A DNA stretch of 29,032 nt from an uncultured Lachnospiraceae bacterium (GCA_910586125.1 CAJUHP010000035.1:1-29032); one strand, 5' to 3'. Positions 1 through 8,299 are shown, counted from the stretch's first letter. Notes: generated by a model from the sequence alone, not told the origin. Made by a program: numbers and translations.

Positions 1-1013
1 GTCGTTCTGAAGTAGAACTGAGGACGATAGTTGTTGAAGAAAGGAGTATGACGGCCGCCCTCATCCTTGGTCAGAACGTACACCTCAGCGGTGAACTTGG
101 TGTGGGGATGAATCGTGCCGGGTTTAGCCAGAACCTGGCCTCTCTCGATCTCGTTTCTCTGAACGCCGCGCAGCAGAGCGCCGATGTTATCACCAGCCTG
201 GCCCTCGTCCAGCAGCTTGTGGAACATCTCAACGCCGGTGCAGACAACTTTTCTCTTCTCTTCCTTCAGGCCGACGATCTCCACCTCATCCTGTACATGG
301 ATGGTACCTCTCTCAACACGGCCGGTAGCAACCGTACCGCGGCCGGTGATGGAGAATACGTCCTCAACAGGCATCAGGAACGGCTTATCTACGTCACGCT
401 CGGGATCCGGAATGTAAGAGTCAATCTGCTCAAACAGCTCGATAATCTTCTCCTGCCACTTCGCATCACCCTCCAGAGCCTTCAGAGCGGAACCCTGAAT
501 GATCGGGGTGTCATCGCCCGGGAACTCGTACTCGTTGAGCAGGTCGCGGATCTCCATGTCAACCAGCTCCAGCAGCTCCTCGTCATCAACCATGTCGCAC
601 TTGTTCATGAAAACGACAACGTAAGGAACGCCTACCTGACGGGCCAGCAGAATATGCTCGCGGGTCTGAGCCATAACGCCGTCGGTGGCAGCTACAACCA
701 GGATCGCGCCGTCCATCTGCGCAGCGCCGGTGATCATGTTCTTTACATAGTCAGCATGGCCAGGGCAGTCAACGTGAGCATAGTGACGGTTGGGAGTCTC
801 ATACTCTACATGAGCGGTGGAGATGGTGATACCACGCTCTCTCTCTTCGGGAGCCTTATCAATCTGATCGAAAGCAACCTTCTCGCCCAGACCATACTTC
901 TCGTACAGAGTCTTGGTAATCGCAGCGGTCAGAGTGGTCTTGCCATGGTCAACGTGACCGATGGTGCCGATGTTACAATGCGGCTTGGTTCTTTCAAATT
1001 TAGCCTTTGCCAT
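1..1013 (-). CDS. tuf: Elongation factor Tu (3' end outside window)
   Basis: EF-Tu is the GTPase that carries aminoacyl-tRNA to the ribosomal A site. The minus strand reads MAKAKFERTKPHCNIGTIGH at the start, with the P-loop GHVDHGKT at about residues 19-26, then DCPGH and NKCD further on; these are the G1, G3 and G4 motifs of translational GTPases. About 337 codons are present, so roughly 60 residues of domain 3 lie beyond the left edge, judged against the usual ~397 residues. The start is ATG, preceded by AGGAGG with normal spacing. It is the last visible gene of the rpsL-rpsG-fusA-tuf series. It also has its own consensus promoter in the 181-base gap after fusA, which fits the high EF-Tu demand. 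Identification is certain; only the C-terminus is unseen. Confidence 0.98.
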   Translation of the reverse strand, partial: MAKAKFERTKPHCNIGTIGHVDHGKTTLTAAITKTLYEKYGLGEKVAFDQIDKAPEERERGITISTAHVEYETPNRHYAHVDCPGHADYVKNMITGAAQMDGAILVVAATDGVMAQTREHILLARQVGVPYVVVFMNKCDMVDDEELLELVDMEIRDLLNEYEFPGDDTPIIQGSALKALEGDAKWQEKIIELFEQIDSYIPDPERDVDKPFLMPVEDVFSITGRGTVATGRVERGTIHVQDEVEIVGLKEEKRKVVCTGVEMFHKLLDEGQAGDNIGALLRGVQRNEIERGQVLAKPGTIHPHTKFTAEVYVLTKDEGGRHTPFFNNYRPQFYFRT

Positions 1014-1087
1014 TTTAAAAAGTCCTCCTTTTACGATGCGCCCATGCGGGCAGCTCTTGTTATTTCGTTTTTATACATGCTTTCTCT

Positions 1088-1116
1088 ATTATATTAGATA
1101 AGCGCAAAGTTTTCAA
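1088..1116 (-). promoter_or_regulatory. tuf promoter, sigma-A type
   Basis: On the minus strand a -35 TTGAAA (1111-1116) and a -10 TATAAT (1088-1093) are separated by exactly 17 bases. Transcription would begin near 1081, giving a leader of about 68 bases with a short GCCC/GGGC hairpin before the tuf Shine-Dalgarno. This would let tuf be transcribed independently of fusA. The match is read directly from sequence; activity is inferred. Confidence 0.8.
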
Positions 1117-1194
1117 GCACAATTTTCATTCCAGCTCTGCCACAGCGGCAGAAAATGTGAAAAGTGTGTGAAGTTTCCTGTCCGGAAACGGCGT

Positions 1195-3315
1195 TTACTT
1201 GCCGGCCTTGGCCGACAGCACCTTCTCCTGCACCGACTTGGGCACCTGCTCGTACTTCTCAAAGAACATCGAGTAGTTGCCGCGTCCCTGCGTCTTGCTC
1301 CGCAGATCCGTGGAGTAGCCGAACATCTCAGCCAGAGGCACATAGCCCTTGACCATCTTGCCGCCGCCCACGTCTTCCATGCCTTCGATCCGGCCGCGGC
1401 GGGAGTTGATATCCCCGATCACGTCGCCCATATACTCTTCCGGCATCGTGACTTCCACCTTCATAATCGGCTCAAGCAGTACGCAGCCGCCCTTCTGCAT
1501 GGCTTCCTTGAAGGCCAGGCTGCCGGCGATCTTGAAGGCCATCTCCGAAGAGTCCACCTCATGATAGGAGCCGTCGTATACGGTAGCCTTCACGCCCAGC
1601 ACCGGGAAACCGCCCAGGATACCGGCCTTTGTAGCCTCCTCGATACCGGCTCCGACCGCAGGAATATATTCCTTGGGGATCGCGCCGCCCACCACCTCGG
1701 AGGCAAACTCGTAGGTCTTCTCTCCGTTGGGGTCCATAGGCTCAAAGCGTACCTTGGCATGACCATACTGGCCGCGTCCGCCGGACTGCTTCGCATACTT
1801 GCTGTCCACTTCCACAGGCTTCGTGAAGGTCTCCTTATAGGCAACCTGAGGAGCGCCGACATTGGCCTCCACCTTGAATTCACGAAGCAGACGGTCTACG
1901 ATAATCTCCAGATGCAGCTCTCCCATACCGGAGATGATCGTCTGACCCGTCTCCTGATTGGTATGAGCGCGGAAAGTGGGATCTTCCTCTGCCAGCTTCG
2001 CCAGCGCCTCGCCCATCTTGCCCTGACCAGCTTTGGTCTTCGGCTCGATAGCGATGTCGATAACCGGCTCCGGGAACTCCATGGACTCCAGGATAACCGG
2101 ATGCTGATCGTCGCAGATCGTGTCGCCGGTGGTGGTCAGCTTAAAGCCTACCGCTGCGGCGATATCACCGGAGTATACCTTGTCGAGCTCAGCTCTCTTG
2201 TTGGCGTGCATCTGCAGAATACGGCCCACGCGCTCCTTCTTGTTCTTCGTGGCGTTGAGCACGTAGGAACCGGAGTTCAGGGTGCCGGAATACACGCGGA
2301 AGAAAGCCAATTTGCCGACATACGGGTCGGTCATAATCTTGAATGCCAGTGCCGCAAACGGTTCCTCGTCGGAGGAATGTCTCTCCGCCTCGTTGCCGTC
2401 CAAATCAACTCCCTTGATCGCAGGGATATCGGTGGGCGCGGGCATATATTCCAGGATCGCGTCCAGCAGCTTCTGCACGCCCTTATTGCGGTATGCCGTA
2501 CCGCAGCAGACAGGAATGATCTGCACGGCGATGGTGGCTTTTCTCAGCGCTGCCTTTAAGGCCGCCGTATCCGGCTCGTTGCCATCCAGATATTCCATCA
2601 TCAGATCATCGTCGGTCTCGCAGATGGCTTCCACCATATTGGTGCGGTACAGCTCTGCGTCGTCTTTCATATCGTCCGGAATCGGAACGATGGAGATGTT
2701 TTCGCCCTTCTCATCATTATAGATGTAAGCCTGCATCTCAAACAGATCGATGATGCCCTGAAAATCGTCTTCTTTGCCGATCGGAAGCTGAATCGGAACC
2801 GCATTGTGTCCCAATCTGGACTTGATCTGATCGACAGCTTTGTAAAAGTCCGCACCCATGATGTCCATCTTATTGATGAACGCCATACGGGGTACATTGT
2901 ACTTATCAGCCTGACGCCATACGTTCTCGGACTGCGGCTCCACGCCGCCCTTGGCGCAGAACACGCCAACGGCGCTGTCCAGCACGCGCAGAGAACGCTC
3001 CACCTCCACGGTAAAGTCCACGTGGCCGGGGGTGTCAATAATATTGATCCGGTGTTCCAAAGCGTCGGGAGCCGGTTTTGTCTCTTTCTCCAGGGTCCAG
3101 TGACATGTGGTGGCGGCCGAAGTGATGGTGATGCCTCTCTCCTGCTCCTGCTCCATCCAGTCCATGGTGGCAGTTCCTTCGTGAGTATCACCGATTTTGT
3201 AGTTCACACCGGTATAGTACAGAATACGCTCCGTCAGCGTGGTCTTGCCGGCGTCGATGTGAGCCATAATACCAATGTTTCTGGTCCGGTCTAACGGATA
3301 TTCTCTTCCAGCCAA
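1195..3315 (-). CDS. fusA: Elongation factor G
   Basis: EF-G is the GTPase that drives translocation of tRNA and mRNA on the ribosome. The 706-residue length is normal for the bacterial enzyme. Visible motifs are the P-loop AHIDAGKTT at residues 18-26, the switch-I segment ending RGITI near 60-64, DTPGH at 94-98 and NKMD at 148-151. Domains II-V follow without gaps. The start is TTG (complement of 3313-3315), placed because GGAGGAAGATTT lies just upstream and no in-frame ATG is better placed; MAGREYPLDRTRNIGI is the expected N-terminus. It lies 33 bases downstream of rpsG in the same direction, so the two are almost surely cotranscribed. The TTG start is unusual for so highly expressed a gene. 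Confidence 0.98.
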   Translation of the reverse strand: MAGREYPLDRTRNIGIMAHIDAGKTTLTERILYYTGVNYKIGDTHEGTATMDWMEQEQERGITITSAATTCHWTLEKETKPAPDALEHRINIIDTPGHVDFTVEVERSLRVLDSAVGVFCAKGGVEPQSENVWRQADKYNVPRMAFINKMDIMGADFYKAVDQIKSRLGHNAVPIQLPIGKEDDFQGIIDLFEMQAYIYNDEKGENISIVPIPDDMKDDAELYRTNMVEAICETDDDLMMEYLDGNEPDTAALKAALRKATIAVQIIPVCCGTAYRNKGVQKLLDAILEYMPAPTDIPAIKGVDLDGNEAERHSSDEEPFAALAFKIMTDPYVGKLAFFRVYSGTLNSGSYVLNATKNKKERVGRILQMHANKRAELDKVYSGDIAAAVGFKLTTTGDTICDDQHPVILESMEFPEPVIDIAIEPKTKAGQGKMGEALAKLAEEDPTFRAHTNQETGQTIISGMGELHLEIIVDRLLREFKVEANVGAPQVAYKETFTKPVEVDSKYAKQSGGRGQYGHAKVRFEPMDPNGEKTYEFASEVVGGAIPKEYIPAVGAGIEEATKAGILGGFPVLGVKATVYDGSYHEVDSSEMAFKIAGSLAFKEAMQKGGCVLLEPIMKVEVTMPEEYMGDVIGDINSRRGRIEGMEDVGGGKMVKGYVPLAEMFGYSTDLRSKTQGRGNYSMFFEKYEQVPKSVQEKVLSAKAGK

Positions 3316-3348
3316 AATCTTCCTCCTTCAAATGGCTAAAGGCACAGA

Positions 3349-3819
3349 TTAAAATCTGTAATGGGCGAATGCCTTGTTGGCCTCTGCCATCTTATGCATG
3401 TCTTCTTTTCTCTTTACGGCTGCGCCCGTGTTGTTCGCAGCATCCATAATCTCGTTAGCCAGCCTGTCCTTCATGGTCTTCTCGCCTCTCTTGCGGGAGA
3501 ACATGGTCAGCCAGCGCAGAGCCAGAGCCTGTCTTCTGTCAGGTTTTACCTCGATAGGCACCTGATAGGTGGCGCCTCCGACACGCTTTGCCTTTACTTC
3601 CAATACGGGCATGATGTTGTTCATGGCCTCTTCAAATACTTCCAGCGCAGACTTGCCGGTCTTTTCCTCCACCGACTCGAATGCTCCGTACACGATCTTC
3701 TGCGCAACGCCCTTCTTGCCGTCCAGCATGATATTGTTGATCAGCTTTGTGACAACCTGATTGTTGTACAGCGGATCGGCTAAAACGTCTCTTTTCTGAG
3801 TATGTCCTTTACGCGGCAC
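3349..3819 (-). CDS. rpsG: 30S ribosomal protein S7
   Basis: S7 nucleates assembly of the head of the small subunit by binding the 3' domain of 16S rRNA. The product begins (M)PRKGHTQKRDVLADPLYNNQ and is 156 residues, the usual length. I chose the GTG at 3817-3819 (complement) rather than the ATG seven codons upstream. GGAGGGAAGTAAC leads straight into the GTG, and PRKGH is the conserved S7 start. The gene follows rpsL after an unusually long gap of 183 bases and precedes fusA by 33 bases. In E. coli S7 represses its operon from the rpsL-rpsG junction; whether the long gap here serves that purpose is not known. Confidence 0.97.
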   Translation of the reverse strand: MPRKGHTQKRDVLADPLYNNQVVTKLINNIMLDGKKGVAQKIVYGAFESVEEKTGKSALEVFEEAMNNIMPVLEVKAKRVGGATYQVPIEVKPDRRQALALRWLTMFSRKRGEKTMKDRLANEIMDAANNTGAAVKRKEDMHKMAEANKAFAHYRF

Positions 3820-4002
3820 GTTACTTCCCTCCTTAATCAATGATAGCCCGAAATCCGGGTTTTAATTAGATCATAGGTACTCACTCTCTGTGTCCATGCC
3901 CGGAAACGACGGATTTATAAATCTGCCTACAGGAATTAAAAAATGCTTCATTCCGCGCACTGTAACAATTATAGAAGTCCTATTATAAAAACCGGAACCG
4001 AA
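3820..4002 (-). other. Long rpsL-rpsG intercistronic region
   Basis: This 183-base gap lies between two genes that are normally close. On the minus strand it holds two TATAAT-like hexamers near its upstream end and a small CCCG-GATTT-CGGG hairpin about 20 bases before the rpsG Shine-Dalgarno. I see no good -35 box and no U-tract terminator. It may be an S7-binding control region or a processing site, but the sequence alone does not decide. Confidence 0.4.
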
Positions 4003-4416
4003 TTACTTCTTCGGTCTCTTGGCACCGTACTTGGAACGGGCCTGTCTTCTCTTGGCGACGCCGGCTGTATCCAGCGTGCCGCGGATGATGTGGTAACGGG
4101 TACCGGGCAGATCCTTGACACGGCCGCCGCGGATCATCACGACGCTGTGCTCCTGCAGGTTATGTCCCTCGCCGGGAATATAGCTTGTAACCTCGATGCC
4201 GTTTGACAGACGTACTCTGGCAATTTTGCGCAGTGCAGAGTTCGGCTTCTTCGGCGTGGTGGTCTTCACAGCCGTGCAGACGCCTCTCTTCTGAGGAGCG
4301 GACTCATCCGTGGCTTTCTTCTTCAGAGAATTGTATCCCTTCTGCAGAGCCGGAGCCGTGCTCTTCTTCTCAGATGTCTGCCGTCCCTTTCTCACTAACT
4401 GGTTGAATGTAGGCAT
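4003..4416 (-). CDS. rpsL: 30S ribosomal protein S12
   Basis: S12 lies at the decoding centre and is the streptomycin-resistance protein. The 137-residue product starts MPTFNQLVRKGR and contains TTTPKKPNSALRK and GGRVKDLPG. Both lysines whose mutation commonly gives streptomycin resistance are wild type, and the Asp of KDLPG, the target of beta-methylthiolation in many bacteria, is present. Compared with the 124-residue E. coli protein there is an insertion of about 13 residues between the N-terminal helix and the PQKRGVC motif, as in Bacillus and Clostridia. The start is ATG with AGGAGGTGA eight bases upstream. It heads the str operon and has a consensus promoter just upstream (4495-4523). 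Confidence 0.98.
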   Translation of the reverse strand: MPTFNQLVRKGRQTSEKKSTAPALQKGYNSLKKKATDESAPQKRGVCTAVKTTTPKKPNSALRKIARVRLSNGIEVTSYIPGEGHNLQEHSVVMIRGGRVKDLPGTRYHIIRGTLDTAGVAKRRQARSKYGAKRPKK

Positions 4417-4460
4417 TTTTTCACCTCCTGTAGATTTCTTACACGTTTGGTTTTGCGTAC

Positions 4461-4494
4461 ATAAAAAGTAGGCGTTTTTATGACACGCCTACTT
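4461..4494 (-). terminator. Terminator of the HemN-like gene, overlapping the rpsL leader
   Basis: On the minus strand a perfect 10-bp stem, AAGTAGGCGT pairing with ACGCCTACTT, has a 9-base loop and runs into TTTTT. This is a Rho-independent terminator shape. The stop codon TAG of the upstream gene (4489-4491) lies inside the first arm. The same DNA is the first part of the rpsL leader. Confidence 0.75.
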
Positions 4495-5724
4495 ATTATA
4501 TACGTTGGAATTTCCAGTGTCAAGGGGTTTTTTCGGGGAAAACCCCTTTTTTTGCAGTAATTCCTTCATGATTTCCCGATAGTGAAATTCTCCGCTTTTT
4601 GTCAGCACAAATGCTTCTTCTTTGTATACTGCCCAACCCTTTCTTACCAGCCCGTCCAATCTGTCAAGAAAAGACGGCGGCAGCGCATCCCCCAATTTTT
4701 CCTCATATAACTTCAGAGAGAAGCCTTCCGACATCCCCAGCCTTCCGTATATATATTCTCCGGATATATCTTCCTGTTCCATTTCCAGAACCTGCGCCGT
4801 GGCCTTCTCATAATCGCCCGCATGTTTCATGTACAGAATATTATTGTTTGTGTTTCGGATATAGTATCCCTCAAAACGGGAAACATTGCCGACTCCCATC
4901 CCCAGAACCGAAACGCCGTCCGCGTACAGCGTCCGATAACGATATACATGCTCTGGCAGGCAAAAAAGCCCTGCGCCGTAAGAGACATATCCGCAGGCTT
5001 TCAGATAGTCAACCGCATGGCTGTACATCTCAAAGCGGACCGCTTCATCCGGAAACGCCGGTTTTTCTGCCGGCAAACCCTGCGGCGCTGTAAAAACCAG
5101 TTGTTTCTCCTGTGCGTCTTCCCATCCTGCCGCTCCCAGCGGTTCTACTGTGATATGTCCCGGCCACATGATTTCACAGGCATGAAGCGTGTTGTGCCAG
5201 GACTGCATCGTCTGCCCCGGAATTCCATAATTTACGGTCATTCCTATATTATTCAGATGAAACCGGTGCAGAAACAGCATGGCGTTGTGCGTATCCTGTG
5301 CGCGAAACGGACAGTTCAGAATCCGCAGCTCCGCATCGTTATCCGAACGCACCATCAGCTCCACCCGGTTCGGATGCCCCGAAGAGATTCCAGTTAGCGA
5401 TGGGGTGCCAATGGTATTGGGCAGCGCGTCATAGCTAAACTCCCCGCCCGGCGCCACCGGCAGTTTCTCACGGACCAGCGCCAGCGTCTTTCCCAAAAGA
5501 TCCGGATTCATCACGGAAGCGCTTCCTCCGCTTAGCCGGACCGCCTGGATCTCATATTCGTCCAGATCTCCTTCGTAGGAAAGAATCTCTCTGCCCAGAC
5601 AGGCCAGATAGCGGTTCTTCTCCTCATTGGAACCACAAAGATAATAGCGGCCGAAAAAGTTCTCCGGCCTGATACAATAAGGGATGTGCAGATCCAAAAT
5701 CAAAGGGCGGCGCTTGTTCGCCAT
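4489..5724 (-). CDS. HemN-like protein lacking radical-SAM cysteines
   Basis: The 411-residue product resembles the HemN/coproporphyrinogen dehydrogenase-like branch of radical SAM enzymes. It shows LDLHIPYC near residues 10-17, a GIPGQT segment, and a C-terminal part like the HemN_C region. The cluster motif CxxxCxxC is broken: Cys17 remains, but Glu21 and Phe24 occupy the second and third positions. The GGGTP-type SAM motif reads SGGSAS. It is therefore unlikely to bind a 4Fe-4S cluster by the usual motif, and its function is unknown. The start at 5724 is chosen because AGGAGGAAATATATC precedes ATG; a longer frame reaching 5787 has no ribosome binding site and runs into an inverted repeat. 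It lies 111 bases downstream of the flavoprotein gene in the same direction. Confidence 0.75.
   Translation of the reverse strand: MANKRRPLILDLHIPYCIRPENFFGRYYLCGSNEEKNRYLACLGREILSYEGDLDEYEIQAVRLSGGSASVMNPDLLGKTLALVREKLPVAPGGEFSYDALPNTIGTPSLTGISSGHPNRVELMVRSDNDAELRILNCPFRAQDTHNAMLFLHRFHLNNIGMTVNYGIPGQTMQSWHNTLHACEIMWPGHITVEPLGAAGWEDAQEKQLVFTAPQGLPAEKPAFPDEAVRFEMYSHAVDYLKACGYVSYGAGLFCLPEHVYRYRTLYADGVSVLGMGVGNVSRFEGYYIRNTNNNILYMKHAGDYEKATAQVLEMEQEDISGEYIYGRLGMSEGFSLKLYEEKLGDALPPSFLDRLDGLVRKGWAVYKEEAFVLTKSGEFHYREIMKELLQKKGFSPKKPLDTGNSNVYNK
4495..4523 (-). promoter_or_regulatory. str operon (rpsL) promoter
   Basis: On the minus strand TTGACA (4518-4523) and TATAAT (4495-4500) are separated by 17 bases, a perfect sigma-A consensus. 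It lies wholly inside the last codons of the upstream HemN-like gene. Transcription would start near 4488, inside the left arm of the adjoining terminator hairpin, leaving an rpsL leader of about 70 bases. Confidence 0.85.
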
Positions 5725-5749
5725 GATATATTTCCTCCTGTCATCAGAA

Positions 5750-5785
5750 GCAGGGCGTACCTGCAAAAACACATCTACGCCCTGC
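5750..5785. other. Inverted repeat between flavoprotein and HemN-like genes
   Basis: GCAGGGCGTA (5750-5759) is perfectly repeated in inverse at 5776-5785, around a 16-base loop. No U-tract follows on the minus strand, so it is not a textbook terminator. It may be an mRNA-stabilising hairpin after the flavoprotein gene, a weak terminator or a processing site. Confidence 0.55.
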
Positions 5786-5835
5786 ACAATCCTTCCTATC
5801 TATACGCCGGAGATTGCCGGTGCTCTTTGTAGGCG

Positions 5836-8256
5836 TCAGCCCGGACCGCCTGGACCTCCGGGGCCGCCCGGACCTCCAGGGCCTCCCTGCGGCCCTTCCA
5901 TCGGTTCAACAGGAACGCCCAGGAATTTCTGGTCAGACCCCACCTGACGGCCAGCTATCCATCCGTGGGTAATCGCCATTCCTACGGAGTTTCCTGCAAA
6001 CGGCGTACTGTAGCCAAAGCCATAACGGCCTCCCAGGCAGTTTCCCGCCGCATACAATCCCTCGATCGGCTCCCACTCTTTATTCAGCACATTCTGCGTC
6101 TCGTCCGTGATCATGCCCGACATCGTCACCATCATCGGGTTGGAACCATGGGAAAAAGAGCTGGCTCCGCCAAAGAACGGAGCCGTTTCAATCGGAATCA
6201 TGTACTCCTTCTCTTTGCCGTAATCGCTGTCAACACCCTTGTGGCACAATTCATTGTAATGTTCGATGGAAGCCAGGAAATTCTCTTTGGCTGCGCCGGA
6301 ATATCCCAACAAATCTGCCAGTTCATCCAGCGTATTGGCGCAGTAAATGCTGCCGCTCATCATGCTTCGCTCCGCCAGGTTGGCAATGGTGATCGTATTG
6401 GACTCCCCCGGAACACAGGCATCCATATCCTGCTCGATCTTATCCCAGTAGTCCTGCATTCCAAAATTCGGCGCGCCGTGGTCAAGAGGCGCCGCTTTCA
6501 GCGTCTCGCGCCAGTTGGCGTCGGTAACATAACAGCTCAGACCAGCCGGCTGACGCAGAGAAACCGCGCTCATCTGTGCAATGGCTCCCTCGTTCATAAA
6601 ACGCTTGCCGCGCCCGTTTAACATCAGCATCGGCGCAGTGCCCCAAGGGCCAGATGCGCCGCCGCCAATTCCCATCCAGCCGCGGGGCGTCGGTTCGATC
6701 ATGCCGCCTGCCCAGCACGCCATCTTATGGCCGGCGCCGTTGCGGGAACCAGCGGCCGCCCAGGAATCCGCGCTGGCGCCGTTTCTCTCCGCCCATTCCA
6801 TCCCCTCATTCAGCAGAGCCCAGCACATCTGAGGATTGCCGATAAAATCGCCGGAACAGAGGATTACGCCCTTGTTGCAGTTGTAACGATAATAAGTTCC
6901 GCTGCTGTCCTTGGCAAACAGCCCGGTTACTTTGCCTGCCCCGTCCTGGATCAGCTTGATGCCCTCCCGCTCAAAATCCCAGGTACAGCCCTCGGATTCC
7001 TGCACATATTTTACGATGTACTTGTGAATGTATTCAATATTATTTCCCTGATAGCCGTAGAACTGCGCGTTGCACGGCCAGGTCAGGTAATCGCCGCACC
7101 GAATCGGATAGGACGCTTTCTGCTGACCATACGCAGCCTGCGTATTACAGAGCGGGTACTCAAACATATTACTCATATCGTAGTAGCCTTCTCCGCCTGC
7201 CGGTTCTCCATCCACCCACTGGTCGCCCGTTTTTCCGTCGCCGGAGGCTTTCGGCACGATCACCGCTGTGGACGCCAGAAATACATTGCTGTCATTCTCC
7301 TTGCGCTCTGCTTCGTAGGAGTCGTAAATCTCTTTATAGCGGTCAAACATCTGTCCCGAATACTGGACAAAATTTTTAAGGAGTTCCGGATTCACACGGC
7401 CGGCTGCCCGCTTGCAGAACTCGGCAGTGATCGCGCCGGTATCATAAGGACCATATCCGCGGTCAATCAGAAACTGGGAATTTACATGACCAATATCCTC
7501 ACCGTACCATCCTCCCATATTGGAGCCAGTTTTCTCCAGATCCACAAAGCTGCTCCATGGCTGCTTCTCCACCACCGCAACCGTGGCGCCCTCGTCCACC
7601 GCTCCAAAGGCAGCGCCGATCCCTGCGTGGCCGCCGCCCAAAACAATCACGTCATAGGTACCTGCGTCCTCGAAGGAAGCCGGATCTTCCGGCGCCTCTC
7701 CCAGCCAGTCGCCGGGGCCGCAGTATCCGGATACACGCCCACTCACCTGCGCCGGCTCTTTCTCTTCGATCTCTTTGCCGCTCGCCTGGGCCACGCACTG
7801 AGCGACGCACGACTGAATGGCCGCAACCGAAGCGCTCAGAGAACAGCCCGTCAACGCATCCACATCCGCGCTCTGCCCCTCCACGATGGCCGCCGCCATG
7901 GAAGTTTTGAGGTCTTCTGTTAGCAGATCCTGTGCGCCGGAAGATTCGATCGTGCAGGACGTGATCGCTGAGGACGTAAATTCCATCGTCACTGTGATGT
8001 CCGCATATGCCATTTTCTCCGTGGCCGAATACTTCCCCGGCGTATACAAATCTGTTGGCTGCGTCTGCGGGGCCGCTGTCGGGTTTGACGGAGCCGCCGT
8101 CGTAGCGGCGATCGAGCTGGTTTCCGCCGGGCTGGTAGCTGCAGAACTGGTTTCTCCGGTGCATGCGTTCAGCATTCCGGCTGCCGCCATTCCCGCTGCT
8201 CCGGCCAAGGCTCCTCTTAGAAAGTCCCGTCTGGAAATCTTGTTTTTTTGTACCAT
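5836..8256 (-). CDS. Tat-exported flavoprotein lipoprotein, fumarate-reductase-like
   Basis: The product has 806 residues. It begins with a twin-arginine signal (SRRDFLRG, residues 8-15) ending in a lipobox-like LNAC with Cys32, so it is probably exported folded and tethered outside the membrane. A Thr/Ala/Pro-rich linker is followed by an FMN-binding domain (about 70-160). Its flavinylation-type motif reads DALTGCS (133-139), with Ser139 where the acceptor Thr usually stands. From about residue 202 an FAD_binding_2 / fumarate-reductase-type domain starts with GGGHAGIG (207-214), contains GKRFMNE, and ends with the typical C-terminal FAD segment. The substrate cannot be told; relatives reduce fumarate, urocanate or other enoates as terminal acceptors. 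The last 19 residues are a GGP repeat. The start has GAGGTG upstream. A LysR-type gene diverges from it. Confidence 0.88.
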   Translation of the reverse strand: MVQKNKISRRDFLRGALAGAAGMAAAGMLNACTGETSSAATSPAETSSIAATTAAPSNPTAAPQTQPTDLYTPGKYSATEKMAYADITVTMEFTSSAITSCTIESSGAQDLLTEDLKTSMAAAIVEGQSADVDALTGCSLSASVAAIQSCVAQCVAQASGKEIEEKEPAQVSGRVSGYCGPGDWLGEAPEDPASFEDAGTYDVIVLGGGHAGIGAAFGAVDEGATVAVVEKQPWSSFVDLEKTGSNMGGWYGEDIGHVNSQFLIDRGYGPYDTGAITAEFCKRAAGRVNPELLKNFVQYSGQMFDRYKEIYDSYEAERKENDSNVFLASTAVIVPKASGDGKTGDQWVDGEPAGGEGYYDMSNMFEYPLCNTQAAYGQQKASYPIRCGDYLTWPCNAQFYGYQGNNIEYIHKYIVKYVQESEGCTWDFEREGIKLIQDGAGKVTGLFAKDSSGTYYRYNCNKGVILCSGDFIGNPQMCWALLNEGMEWAERNGASADSWAAAGSRNGAGHKMACWAGGMIEPTPRGWMGIGGGASGPWGTAPMLMLNGRGKRFMNEGAIAQMSAVSLRQPAGLSCYVTDANWRETLKAAPLDHGAPNFGMQDYWDKIEQDMDACVPGESNTITIANLAERSMMSGSIYCANTLDELADLLGYSGAAKENFLASIEHYNELCHKGVDSDYGKEKEYMIPIETAPFFGGASSFSHGSNPMMVTMSGMITDETQNVLNKEWEPIEGLYAAGNCLGGRYGFGYSTPFAGNSVGMAITHGWIAGRQVGSDQKFLGVPVEPMEGPQGGPGGPGGPGGPGGPG

Positions 8257-8299
8257 TGTAACACCTCTCTTTTGATGTGCTCTTTGATTTGCTTTTTAC

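Noticed and set aside
1173..1189. GTTTCC-N5-GGAAAC hairpin right after fusA as a terminator
   Set aside because: Only 6 bp and no U-tract follows on the minus strand; tuf probably receives readthrough as well as its own promoter.
5725..5787. Upstream start for the HemN-like gene
   Set aside because: No ribosome binding site, and the segment falls in an inverted repeat; AGGAGG marks the ATG at 5724.
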